Shown one piece after another: positions 1-13,500 of a stretch of 64,000 bases of DNA; within the stretch, counting starts at the first letter, position 1, and each line of letters begins with the position of its first letter. The notes below the pieces were generated by a model, which did no database searches, had not been told where the DNA came from, and worked only from the letters and a program-made list of their open reading frames with translations. The position numbers and the translations under genes were made by a program. This DNA comes from Tubiluchus corallicola (Eukaryota > Priapulida > Priapulimorpha > Priapulimorphida > Tubiluchidae). Where the stretch lies: contig JAQGDQ010000059.1 of NCBI GenBank assembly GCA_030141605.1, positions 310,001-374,000 of the forward strand, read 5' to 3'.

Positions 1-95
1 GATGAAAGATTGTTTTTGAAGCAACATATATAATCAGTCTCAATAAAACATACTAAGCATTCGTCGCGCACATTTTGATCATTTAGGGCACTTAC

Positions 96-229
96 TTGTG
101 GTAGAAAATCCTCCCCGTATTCTTGTCCAACAGTGTTTGCCATTTTATGCCGTTTTGTCGGTTTAGTTTCTCCAGTTGAGACAGTATTTCCTTAAATCCT
201 TCACTCATCCCTTCCTTGTATTCTTCTTT
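96..229 (-). CDS. Candidate internal coding exon of an unidentified gene
   Basis: This 134-nt open stretch is bounded by a good acceptor (ttgcag at its 5' side) and a consensus donor (gtaagt at its 3' side). It reads without a stop for 44 codons. The product is charged and probably helical at first (KEEYKEGMSEGFKEILSQLE), and ends in a segment with a single Trp followed by DKNTGRIFYHK, which loosely recalls a WW-type strand. I do not recognise the gene. The next exon in the direction of transcription would lie beyond position 1 of the window, and I could not find a convincing upstream exon, so this is a fragment supported by splice sites and open frame only. Confidence 0.45.
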
Positions 230-3021
230 CTGCAATCAATGTAAGAAGAGCATTGTATACGAAATAACATAATGTACCTAACTGCTTCTGCAACCACAGG
301 ACCACTTTAAAATGTGTAGTCACTATATTCTATAAAAAGAAAATTGACAAAAGAAATCCAGCAGGTCGTCTTCATACAACAAAAGCTATTCAAGGTTCTT
401 ACAAGAAATTAATTTTGATGCAGACGGAAAGTGATCTTTTGCACGGTCCCCTTTTACAAACTTTGCTGCTGTATGGGGCACGCATAATTCTTTGGGTACC
501 TGTTTTTATCAGGCACCATCAAGCTTCTTTTGGAATGTTAAATAGTCGCACGATGCGAACTGAATAAAAAATCAACTCCGAATATGGCTTTGCATATTTT
601 GTTATTAGAATACTTAAAAAAATTGCACTTTTTTAAAGCTTTTCAAATGCGAAAAACTACTAACAATTAAGCTAATGCAATAACGCTATAGTTCTTATTG
701 AGTGCCGTAACTTAAAAATAAGCAGAACTGATTTACAACCTCAGACTAATTTGTCGTGGGGCATATATTACGGATCATAAATTTGAAATGTTTTAATGGA
801 TACGGCTTCTAAGGGACCTCTGCATCTAGTTAACAGCCTATAAAAATGCACGTAACATAATAACGTTTTACGTAAATCAAACTATAGCAGCCAGGAACTT
901 TTAATTATGAGGATGTATTAATTGCAATTCCTAGTTCACCAGAGAAAAACTGAGAAAGGCGTCTGATTCCAGTTCCATGAAAGTACTATGAAACGAAAAC
1001 TAGTTCAAGTATCCAGTTTTAGTTTCCATTTCCTTTATGCAAAAGTTCCCAACGCTTGGGTTGGTTTAACCTTAATGGGCAAACGCCATTTACAAAAACA
1101 TTTAAAAATTAACGTCATTGAAACTTGGTTCAGTTCCTTAAAACCGAAATGTAAAAATCAATAACTGTTCCAGCTGATGTCATTCCTGGAAATAGAACAG
1201 ATTTCTGGAGTTTCGCTTCCTAACAAAGTTCCTTTGACAAATTGGTAGAGAAGAGTATCAGAGGGAAAAACACGTAGGACAAAATTGTCTTCCATGAACT
1301 TTAGCAGCGTTATACAAACATTTTTGGGATTTTTTTCAGGGTGATAAATTTTTGATGTAATAAAAAAATCTTCTATACACTTGACAGGTTTTGTATTAAT
1401 TAATTCAAGCATTTCTTGTCCATAGTTCTTTTTCACTGAAAACTGGAAGATCGCATAGCATAGGTGTTCCGCGTTGTTCGCTCATTGTGGCTGGGCGGCT
1501 AGCTTTAAATTCTCTTTTGTACGCAAACACTAGGTCTATGAACTATACCCCCCCCTCCCTGTTTCAATACAATGCTGTCTATAACATTGAGAAGTAATGC
1601 ATTTTAGGTTGGGAGCGTCACTTCAAAGCGAAGGGAGCAATTGTTTTTACACGCAGAACCTGTACATGTTTTCTTATTTTGATACCTGTGATTGGTTGAT
1701 TATAGCTCTTCCGGTGAAATATTTACCTATTTTGGCAACTGAGCTTATTCTATGCATATACTTGCTCACTGAAATTTCTACTCCACTCGACAGCAGCTGT
1801 GTCTATACAGTTTCAAGGTGACATATATGAAAACATGCGATAAGACAATACTGTTTTATGCAAAATTCAATGACGCGCACGCATGCAATAATTAATTAAC
1901 AGACAGCCGATAAATAATTTCCATGACCTACCTGCATGTATTGCACGCTTGTGACGAGAAATAGTTAATGGTAGTTAACTTTTATGAATCAATAACGAAA
2001 AAGAGTACTGTGAATCTCATTTGGCACAATAAATAGTTCACCGTGTAGATATAAGTAAATATGGTTATGAAGATTATTTAGATTGCTTTTCCTTGAAATG
2101 GTAACACTCAAGGCACAACTTCTCTGCCCTAATTATAGCTTTTGTGCAGTTTTCAGCTTTCGGTATTCCTAAAAAGATCCACTCAGTGTAGCATAAAGAC
2201 TGTACGCAACTACGCATTATCTAGCATTAATACCAATGATATCGTTGTATGCATTAATATCAATTGATTTGCGCAATCATTTTGTTTTAGAGGTAATTTG
2301 GTGGTGAAAGTAGATTTGTGTCTTCACATTTCACGCTTGACAATAATCAGCATTGCACACACAGCACTAGAAACGTAATTATTTGTCCGCATTAGCCGCA
2401 AACACTGCGAGTATTGATATGCTACAAATTCCATTACTTGGCGATATCAGTCGTGTACAGGATTGCCATACTCGATGAACCAAACTGACAAAATTAAGTA
2501 GTGGATTCTCACGCACGGCTGCTGCACTTTCACTCGGCGAAATTCCGACACAAATGTTCGAATGTGAAACGCGTTCAACACAGTTCGCATGGCATGCCGT
2601 GTTTCGCTATTATAACGCAGGTAAATGCGCACTACAAATCCACAATAATGGGCGGGCTTGGTGTAGTAAGACTTGTTACAATTATGGCAACGTTAAAATA
2701 ATGTGATGAAACGTTCTATGTATAACCTGATTTTGAAATAAGCACGTAACATGGCACTGAATCTGAACAATCTGAATGTTATGACCAATTAATTAAATGA
2801 CGTGTGATCCGACTGGTAGCCTCCGATGGCTTTGCGTCCCCTTATCTTTCACAACCCTCCCCGAGGATGAGAGCTAGGTTTCGATCCGACTTGTCACGCT
2901 TTCTGCCTCGTTTCATCGTTATCAATGAAGAAACGAGTAAAGCAAAGATTGTCGGTCGGGTAAATGAAAGAGAATAAGACTTTTTCGCATTAAAACTTAA
3001 TTTCGTACAAAACTTACTGTA

Positions 3022-3022
3022 A

Positions 3023-3100
<78 letters not shown>

Positions 3101-3194
3101 TGGTAGTGGTAGTGGTAGTGGTAGTGGTAGTGGTAGTGGTAGTGGTAGTGGTAGCAGTAGCAGTAGCAGTAGCAGTAGCAGTAGCCGTAGCAGT

Positions 3195-3229
<35 letters not shown>

Positions 3230-3243
3230 CAATAGTAATAGCA
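3022..3243. repeat. Compound trinucleotide microsatellite (TAG / GGTAGT / CAGTAG / CAG)
   Basis: The stretch starts with about 24 TAG units, changes to a GGTAGT hexamer repeat, then to CAGTAG units and finally to CAG units before decaying into CAATAG-type variants. It is open in several frames on both strands and so creates artificial poly-Thr, poly-Leu/Pro and poly-Val/Ala frames. Nothing else suggests that it is translated. Confidence 0.95.
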
Positions 3244-5839
3244 GTTCTCAAAATTACCAAAAGCACATTGCTATTTATTGTGTCACTTGTGTGGATGACC
3301 TTATCATTCTTACTAATTAAAACAACTAATGGTAGCAAAAACATTATTTGTAGTACACTATATGCTATAGTGCTATCCTGACAACTCGTGCTTAATGTTT
3401 CGCATTTTGATCTGGGCCAAGTGTGACAGTGATCTTGACGCGCACAGTCAAGGAGACACCTCGAGCACAGTTTTACAGTTTCTTTACCTTTTCACACTTA
3501 GACTACACAACGCCCCAGCGCTGATATTTTGCCTGTATGTAACTTTCGTCTGTGACAAAACACATGCGCTATATTAAAAACTGTGACCGGAGATAAGTCT
3601 CCTTTTTTTCATGAGATGGAAAGATATTGTACATTCATTTAGACTAATTTTATATTTCATATTTGCTAGTGCCTTCGAACAGCTACATGTACAATAAATT
3701 ACAAAACAATTACAATTTAAACAATATGCAGACACCAAAACTACACAGTACAAACTACATACAAACAATATACATAAGCAGCAAATTGTAAAAAAGAAAC
3801 AGTTCTATAACAATTATAATACAAACGTACTATTCCTGTATTAGTTTCTTGTTTCTGCGCCACCCGATTATGAGTTACCCTACGCTAACCCTACGAACAT
3901 TTAAAAAAACCAGTAAGTTCTTAAAACTTGCATGCTACTGCGTTAGTAATTTTTTTTCTTTATTCTGGACACCAAACATCCTGTAGGAATTTGAAGACAC
4001 CATTTTCCTAGATATATAGACCGTCTAAAACACATTTTGACTCTAATGACATTTTAAATTATTTTATTTGAACGTCTAGTTCAACGTAAGGGTGATATAC
4101 GATGCATCTGCCATCTAGGCGTTTACCCAAAGGGATTTTTCATTTAAATTAGTACACTGTAATATATTACGTAACTGAAATGGGAGTTCTCTGTAACTGT
4201 ATTTTCATATTGACTTTGTATCTGAATATATACAGGACTTCTTTTATTACAGGTTTATAATTTTGCATTCATGCGCGCAGAAAATAATACAATAATTCGT
4301 CGTCATTTCGAGAAAAATAAGTCTGGCTAATATTCTTCTACATCAAAAATAGTTTTTATAATGTCTTGAAAATCACAGATTTTAAGATTCATAAAACGAA
4401 AACGAACTTCTTAAATTTTGAAACCCAGGGTCATAGACGTATCTGCACTTCATTTTTAATTAAATTTTCTATAAGTATATATATACAGAAAATCCTGCAA
4501 GACATGATTATACACATGTACAGAATATAGTAAGTTTGTATAATTTAATTCCTTTTTAATTTTCTGTACAATACACACGACGAATGCACAGCAATACTTA
4601 AGGGAAATAAACACATAGGCTACTTCCATAACATAAGTGAAATTCAAGTTTTCGTATATTATACGTAAACTGCATAGTGTACAATACATCGTAATTTAGG
4701 CTTGACGGTAACTTAGTAGACTGAAAAACAACTATTTTGATACTACGTCGTGGAAACATTATACTGACATTTATAATGTAATACGCAATTAATGGCTGAG
4801 TCTCCACCCGTTTGATATTCTCAACCGACAAAAACTCCATATTCTATAAAATCACAGTACAATCAGCTCTGTACGGTTGGACACAGGACATCTAGACATA
4901 TTGAGACGTTATCTGTCACACATAGGACATTTGGACACATAGACTACTTCTTATCAAATTTAATTGAGGCTTGTATTATTTAATTCTGTTTTTTACCTTC
5001 GTTTTAATGTTGTCTGTCCTTTTTACTTTTGGCGTTCTTACCTCAATGTCTCTACTCTACAATCGTGTTTTTTGCTTTTGTCTCTTCCTCCGTTACCTAG
5101 ACTTACTTTTGTTTTTACTACCTACATCCAGTAGGATTAATTTGGATTTGTACATTCTGTGCGATTACCCAATTGTTTTATTAAATTATTGCAAAACTGG
5201 AACTGTTCAACATTAAAATTATTATAAAAAATAATAACATTTGCGTTGAAATTTTTAAAAATATACAATATAGTGGAATGCTTTGCTTCCTTTACTTGTC
5301 TTTTTGAATTTGCAGCTCGGCGTTAAATTTTTGACATGACATAAAACGTTTGCTGTATTCGTTTTGCTATTGGCCAACGCTGAATACAAAAGCCCATGGC
5401 AGAGAAACTCGGATAGCGGATTTACGGACATGGGTATGCGGAATTTGCACTAGTTTCGCGGATAAAGATTTTTTTGGGATGTGCGAATCGCGAATTCCTA
5501 AACACGCTTGTTTTCTTGCACGCGATACAACATTGCACAGCAGTATTAGGCATTTTTCATTTAGGGTATATGAAAATAAATGACGTATGATGAAATGGCT
5601 GTATTGCGCACGCTTGTCATTATTTGCGCCAGCGCCGATCACAGAAATCTTTACCATGAGTCCTAACTTCTTTATTTTGCACGAACTCCAATGAAAAGAC
5701 GTTCGGACTTTCTTAGGAGTTCTTAACCGAGTTGCGAGTATTTTTCGCATGAATTGCTCATCACCGCTTGAGTTAGATAATCGCTGTCTGTGTGGTTTCA
5801 TTCACTGTGATTTCTAGGTGTTTATCTTGTAGAAGGGAT

Positions 5840-5873
5840 GATGTATCCGCCTTCCATGGGAGGAGGATACATC
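5840..5873. repeat. Short inverted repeat
   Basis: GATGTATCC at the left pairs perfectly with GGATACATC at the right, and the inner bases pair partly around a CCATGG core. It may be the centre of a small foldback element; no function is evident. Confidence 0.5.
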
Positions 5874-7501
5874 CGAAAATGGCTAGTTTAGTGGCTCATC
5901 CTCGAGAGGGATATCCTACAATGCAATGAATAGGTCATGCCACTGAAAGCTGTACTGTGGCTTGCAAAGTGTTTAAAAACATTTAAAACGGGAGTTATAA
6001 GCTTATTAAATGTTCATTTGTTTAGAACATACATGAAAACTTTAATAACACATAAGTTGCATACATAATAATTTTTACGTTGTTAACAAGAAATGCATTT
6101 AGTGGAATGCACAATATGACAGATGTATAACTATTATAACAAGTTTTAAAATGAAATTTAAAACAAACCAAACCCTGTTTGCCATTTGTTTCTTTTAAAA
6201 TTCACTTTAAAATGAAAAAACAGCAACAATATTGTTTGCAAAACATTTACGATTTATACAATACGATAAAAACTGCCGAGAATTTCTGAGTTGTGTGCGC
6301 TTTTTGTTTCAGCAGGTAATTTTGCTAGCATTTAAAGGTACAATTACATGACAATCAATCTCCTTAGTAATTAGGTTGCTTGGATAATTGGAAAAATAGC
6401 TAGTCTCGAGATACTAAAAACTACCAAAAACTTTCTGTCAACGAATTAACAGTGTGCAGGCATCTTTTAAGGCAGAAATACAAAGTGACTTGCATATCTG
6501 TAATATTTTACATTTTCAACAAATCCTTAAGCACAAGAAGTTATAAGCTAATAAAATGCAAACTTTTTTAATGTAACTTAACTGTTTTCAAAAATTTAAT
6601 AATTACACATTATGGGAACAACACAAAAAGTACAGTTTCCTGCTACAATATTACAATATATTACTTCTAATAAGCGGCAGCACTCCTAACCACTGATTCA
6701 ACAAGAACATTTAAAAACAAAAAACTAACGACAGAAAACATCAGTAAAAATATCCCAAACTTGATTATGTGTACCCGAATTCTACCATTTTACAAGCATA
6801 TAAATTTCAGATTATTTTCTATGTAGTCAGAAAGCTGGTTTTTCATGCGGTGCTCCCATATCAATGCATAGTCAACGTTCTGCACACAAAACATGTCAAC
6901 TTAACAGAAGATGGAAAATACGATGATCGTGCGCCACATTAACTTTAAGATTACACAATTTTCCTAGAGCACTTGTGCTTTACTTGTCCAACTATGCAAT
7001 GTAACAGAATAATATATCTTCCTGATAAACTGTTATCTGAATTGGTAACAATTATGATAAAAATTTTGAAAACAAAGCTTACACAGCTACATACAGTAAT
7101 ACTTACAAATAAAGAGACTAGGGTGCACAACTCATTATGTCCTGGATAAATTTATTTCACCTTACCTTAAATGCCGACTGTTCTTTTTGCATGTAGCTAT
7201 TCAGTGATACTTCAAAACTTTTGCATAGGTGCTTTCACACACAAAAAAACGTCTTGAAACTTTGCATATTATGCAATAACACAAAATGGTCCAATAAAGC
7301 TAAGGCTATCAAGTTTTTGAGCTACACTTACAGCACCATAATACGATGCATGGATCCAATAAACACAAGTGAGAATGAAAAGTAATAACTTCGGTAAACT
7401 AGTAATGACAATGACGAAATTAGTAATAATTTAAAACTTAAAGTCGGCTAACATCAACATAATCATAGTAAGAAAAATGTGTTTCACTAATACATCTTGC
7501 T

Positions 7502-10500
7502 TTAAGATGCAAAGAAGAAGTTCAGAGCACGGTTTGCATCGTAGTCAGCTGCTAAGGAGATGCGGATCAGCTCGGCTTCTGGAACATCATCTCCAAGAAT
7601 GACTCGCAGCTGTGCAACACAGTTGGAGAGAAGGCTAGAATCCTGCGGAATCTCAACATCATCCAGCGAACTATCCAAACTCTCCTATATTTTACAACGA
7701 AACATACAATCAGCAAGAATAATTTACATCAAGGTAGCAATTGGCATCACATTTAATCACATTTTTTGGAATAAAGTGCATTATTTTAGTAAAATTACTG
7801 CCGTAATGCTTTCAATGTTAAAATTATAAAACGTGTTACTGATCATCAAGTACCAATTTTATTTTCTAAGGATGATCACATTAAACAACATAGACATCAA
7901 TGAGTACCTCATACTATAACAGAATACACTAACTATGCATAAATTAAACTTTACTTTAAATTCAATTAATCAATTAATTAATCCACGTTAATTAATCTCA
8001 TGGTTATGTATGGGAAGTAATTCTAGGTTCAAATTATATGTTAAAGCTATTGAATGATTGGTATACTGTGAGTTAGAAAAGTATTGAACACGGGAGCGAT
8101 CTAGTGATCTGAAACACATACTTTATAATTCTAAATAATATGTTCTGAATGTCTGTTCTTAATTTTTCATGCCTCCTTACAGCTATTTCAAAAGAAATTA
8201 TGTGTTCATTTTTTCTCTATTAAACATAATTGTGAAATTAAAATTAGAATTCAGTAAACTTTGAGCTGTTCACCCAAAACACAATTCGTATGACTTCAAG
8301 CATTCGAAGGTTTGAGTTGGATGGCCTTAAATCTAAAACTCTCAAACATAAGAAATGAGAGCCAAGTGACTGAGTGTGGTAGATACCTAGAGTTAAGAAT
8401 AGTGCATTAAGAATGGATCAGTCAGGATGCCTAACTGTATAAAAAGATTTGGAAAAGTTTTGTATAATTATGAACTACCGCATGCATTAAAAGTCAGAAT
8501 TGATTCTTTGCTGTGACCTCATGAAACTATCAGGCAGAAAAACAGAAAGGACATATCTTTGAGCTTATCTTACCTGGAGGTCATTTAGAGCAAGCTGTGC
8601 AAATTCATCCAGTGCTTCTCCACTACTGGATATGGAGCAGGTACCAGGCGGTTCCATGTAATGAGGATTAATAAGCACAGGTCCGTATGGATCACTCCTG
8701 TAACCAATGAAGCATGTTAGAATTCAAAACCTATGTAAATGTGTATAAAGACATTGATATCTTTAAGTAGTAGGTATGTATTGAGTATGTATGCACTGAT
8801 GAACAAAATGATGTAGCAATTTTCTGATTGTAATTTTAGCTCAAAAGAAGAAGATAGAACTAAAAATTCATATAAATGCCACGATTTCTAACACTGTTTT
8901 TAACAACTTGACAATTTCTGAAATTTTCCACTTGACTAATAACAAAGAAAATCAAAATCCAAAACATGCACTTTTTTCTAAATAATAAAGCTGCATGCAA
9001 ATCAGGAAAAAACACACCCGTGCCATGCCACTTTTCCCTCAACCTCCGTCTGCAGGTTTTCAGGCAGTTCCTCAAACATATCACAGTTGATTACTTCAGG
9101 ATGATCAACGATAAACTCCATCACAGATTCCTGTAGGAATTAAAACTGACTAATTAAAAATGTAAAATGTTAAAGCAACTGGTTTTGTATTTGGGCCAGA
9201 ACTAGTTCCTATGCTCCACAATAAAGGTTAGTATTCTAGATGTAACTAACAAACTAATAGGGATAACTTTGTGTGACAAAAAAGAAGGCGAGAAACTACC
9301 TTTCTTTTAACTTTTAATCGATCAATTTTTGTTCTTGATGCAATGAGAAACACAAAACATGCAGATCAGAGAGAACGATGACATTCAACCTGGTTAAAGG
9401 TAATGTTACTGCATTTTCTCTTAAGGTAAAGCATTCTTTACAGCATTTTGAGCATGTCTTTAAACATCTTCCATAAGTGCTGCTGGAAAGGGCACTAAGT
9501 AGACAAAGTTGTTGCAAAATAGTAAGATGATAGTTTGTGCTTTATGGAGGTTAAATGAAAAGTTTATAAATAATATTACTATTGTAGTGCCATCTAAAAT
9601 TCTTGGCTTCACCACAACTGCATAATGTAAAACACAAGAAACTAAAAACTACTTTTTAAGATGTTTAAAAAAATTGTGGTTTCTACTTGCATTATATTTC
9701 AAGTGTTGAAATTCGACACAGTCAAATTAATAATGTGGCTCTGTTTTAAATGGTAATATGACATGTCATACCTTAAGTTGTGTTGCATTGAACTGATCTG
9801 CCATGCCTAACAGAAATAAAGATGAATCTTCATCTATATGATGCTTCAATGATTGTTCACATAGCAATTTCACATTGTCCATCTATACAAAAAAGCCATA
9901 TTTAATAACAAATTTAGACTATTCCAATTGTTTTACTTATCTACTAAATTTTTACAAAGCTGGGAACAACGCAAGCCGGTATTTAGCGGCAATAAGAGAG
10001 GTTCCAGAGAGAACTGGAACCTCTCTTATTGTCAAGGATAATTGTCTAGGATGAGATACTCCGTGAACCATTTTCACTAGTAATGTTAAACTGTTGACAC
10101 AGGACTAGAACCTAGTTTACTGTCAAGGCTAATCCTCAATAATGGACTCTGAAATGGCAACGTTTCCTAGCTGAGATAGGAAAGAAATAGTCAGCAGCAA
10201 CAAGACAAATAAAGCGCCCAGAAGCAGTTTTTCTAGTATTCACGCATTTACTAATCAGGTCAGTATTGTTTAACATTAAAGCCAAGCATATGCAACAGCC
10301 ACTTGACCTTGATGAAATGTATATGTAAAAACTGCTTGAAGCCAAAGCGTGTTCAAAATTAAAGCCACTTTTTAGCTAAAACTGTTCATAAGTAAGGAAA
10401 TAAAAAGGTGAGGTTTCATCAACTGATATGCTAAGGCATTAACACAGCTCACCTATAAAAGAAATATTGCTTTCCTTTAAGTAACTTGCAGCACAAATCT

Positions 10501-13500
10501 ATAAAATACCAGCCATATTTCAGAACCTACATCAATTAGTGCTTCTAAACCAGCAAAAAGACAATTCACAAGTGTTACTACTTACTTCATATCTGTCAGT
10601 TATGGCCATCATATCAGCTAGCTGCTCAGTGGGCAATTCACTAGTATCCAGTTGTCCAGTGTACAAGTACTTCAGAAACAGTTTAAATAAGTTTGGGTTG
10701 GTGTCATGTACAGTTATTTTTCTTAAAAAAATGCAAAAAGTGAATTAATAAATTTGTAGCAAAATCTTATCACACAAGCATTCAAATATAAAGTTTAAAA
10801 AAGCAAAAAGTTTAAAGAATTTTGATAGGGATTGTGTGCATTCTTCATTACCAATCTTAAGTCCATTGTCATCACTGCCGCCACCCTCAACCAACCATCA
10901 TCACCATCACTCCACATATTAAGCTATATGCTTATATATAATTCAAGACCAGAAAGTACAATTGAGTTCTTTTAAGAAATTCGACATTTTAGGACCATAT
11001 CAAGCTTTTTTGCTGAATGTATGTATACTAATTTGAAAATATCTCTAGCAAAAATCAAGAACACAGAATGCAGAAAAAGGGTAAACAGTTGCTTGCCAAA
11101 CAAACAAAGTTTGAAAAGTCAAAACACATTGGTTATTGTAGTGTACAGTTATTATTTACCTGCAGTGTACAGTTATTTTCCTGTAAGCAATGAAGCAACA
11201 ACAAAAATATTTGCACTAAAGTCACCAAGCACAAAAATTATGTCACTTACTTGTCAATAGACTCCCGCATGCCACTGAGTAGAGCACGCCGAAACCAATC
11301 ACAACGTGCTGCTACAATTACCCGGTGCGCAGGAATTTCGGTAGTTTTACACCAAGCACAAAAATTATGTCACTTACTTGTCAATAGACTCCCGCATGCC
11401 ACTGAGTAGAGCACGCCGAAACCAATCACAACGTGCTGCTACAATTACCCGGTGCGCAGGAATTTCGGTAGTTTTACTAACTCTATCAGGTTGCAGAGTT
11501 TGTGCTTCATTATTCGCTGTATCTGCATCAGGAGATAAATCTAAAAAAGATATAAAAGAATGTCCAAACATTTGGCATTTAGGTGTCTAGTAGGTCTATT
11601 GTTATTGACTTCCTTCCACTTTTTAATGGAAGAAGGTACGGTCTGTGTAGAAGTAGTGCTTATTGCAACTTCAAAGTAAAAAAATACTGTAATATCGTTC
11701 ATTATCTCAGTAAAAAAACATCACAGTCTCTCATGTTGTTTCAGTTATGACCTGTACATAAACTGAAAATTGGTCATTATTATTACATAACACCACTGAA
11801 AAAATGGCACTTAGGATAAGAATCAGCAACTATAGTGGCCATAACATATTATGGGTACATTTCACTGTAAAATAATATTCACCGTATGCTTGCCATCAAA
11901 TTTCAATATTAAGCGAGGCAAGAATTTCGACCGCCTTTCATCTGGAGTACTACAACCTTTTCTTTGTTTATTTTACCTTACAAAATATTTACTCAAAAAT
12001 ATAAAAAAAAAATATCGAACCTGTGGAATAAATAACTTCGAAGATTAAGTCTGTGCTAGACTTGCTTTGTAATAGATGTGCTGTTTGCTGCGCCAATATG
12101 CTGTCCCGGACCAGCGGGGGCACAGTTAAAGATTCGACTAAACTCATCTAAAACACAATAATGATAAATTGTAAAAAATAAACAGAAAAAACAGCAAACC
12201 TTAGACCTTTCAACAACACACACCAGTGAAGGTCAAATCTTGAAACCCACAAATAATGCACAGGTGTCAAGTCGTGTCAATGTTGAGAACAGTACTAGCA
12301 TAACACATTATTCAAACAACAAATATTTACATATGGTATATTTAATACTGACATTTGTATTAAAATAAAAAGCACACAATAACAGTGCGTGTGACGACAT
12401 AAATTATTTCAAAAGTAGGAATCGAAAACTGTTGTTTATTCCATTTTGCACTTAAGCCAAACCTAAACACGGTACGTAAAAAACTGTACAGAACTTAAAC
12501 TTAACCAAGCTAAAACACTGTAAATTATTAAAATGAAATGCCAAAATCATCTATTAGAATTTGGATTGATGATACAAAACAGATTACCGTATTTTCCCAT
12601 GTATAAGAGACCCTTGTGTATAAGAGACCCCTTCAATTTTTAGGCAAAAATTCTGGAAAAAAGTTTTTTGGTAATGAATAACTTTATTCATCATAGAAAT
12701 CATTAAATTCCTCATCACTCTCATCAAAAATATCAACTGCAGTCAGACCTTCAGCAATTCCAGCCAGTTCATCATCAGAGGAGTCACTCTGCTCAAAAAT
12801 GGCATTGTCCTCTGTGCCGTCCATGGCATTGGAGATGCCACACTTCTTGAAAGATTTAATAATGACCTCTAGCCATGGAGAAGATTTATTGAAAGGAAAC
12901 TATAATTATTCGAAATAAAACAGTTGTAGAGCACTTATTTCTTTAAAATCATTAGTGTCACAATTTATGCATCTTATTGAAAAGACTTACTCCCATGTAT
13001 AAGAGACCCCCTATTTTTAAAGTGAAAATTCTGAGCAAAAAAGGGTCTCTTATACACGGGAAAATACGGTAAATGAATAAGAACAAAATAAAACAATACT
13101 ACTAGTAAAAGTACTGACTTGTTGACATTTGGCTTTTCCTCCCACTGCTCCGCTTGTTTTATCTTTGCTGCATTTATCTTGCGACTTTTCAGCACCCGGT
13201 GAAGACGAAGCCATATCAGACTTAGTAGTCAGATCTAACAGACCCAAAGTGACTAGAGAAGTTGTAAACTGATCACGGTTGACTATTTCTGAAGCTTGCA
13301 CAGCAAGCCCCTGAATTGCTTGTTGATGGGAGACAACTTTCGATAAGCCCCAAGCCTGAAAGACATGTCAACTTTAATGCAAAATCATCTTTCAGTATAT
13401 ACCTAATAAAACCAAATGGTATTATCATTTTTTAAATAACACAGAAGTAACCTTTTTAAATTGACGGTAATGTTAATGAAACATGGTTTTCGCATTTAGC

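Larger units (their letters stand above)
230..7501. other. Gene-poor region
   Basis: Apart from the trinucleotide repeat near 3.0-3.2 kb and small inverted repeats, I see no supported gene here. Short open frames occur on both strands, including a 92-codon frame at 1158-1436 and a 144-codon frame at 5367-5801 (both minus), but neither has a recognisable domain or a convincing splice context. Around 5400-5500 there are CpG-bearing motifs (agcggatttacggacatggg) that resemble a hAT-like terminus also seen near 55607. A possible poly(A) signal for the minus-strand BTB gene (AATAAA, read on the minus strand) sits at 7151-7156. Confidence 0.5.

Noticed and set aside
1158-1436. 92-codon open frame on the minus strand preceded by an acceptor-like ttttcag
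   Set aside because: No clear donor before its stop and no family resemblance; an ATG-led frame upstream runs in a different phase and stops quickly.
2868-2892. tRNA-like B-box motif GGTTTCGATCC
   Set aside because: No A-box at proper spacing and no T-stem or acceptor-stem pairing; not a tRNA.
2997-3381. Long frames rich in Thr, Leu/Pro and Val/Ala
   Set aside because: They are translations of the trinucleotide microsatellite.
5367-5801. 144-codon open frame on the minus strand, the longest in the window
   Set aside because: No recognisable domain, no splice partners, mixed composition, and it overlaps CpG-bearing transposon-like sequence; not supported as a gene.
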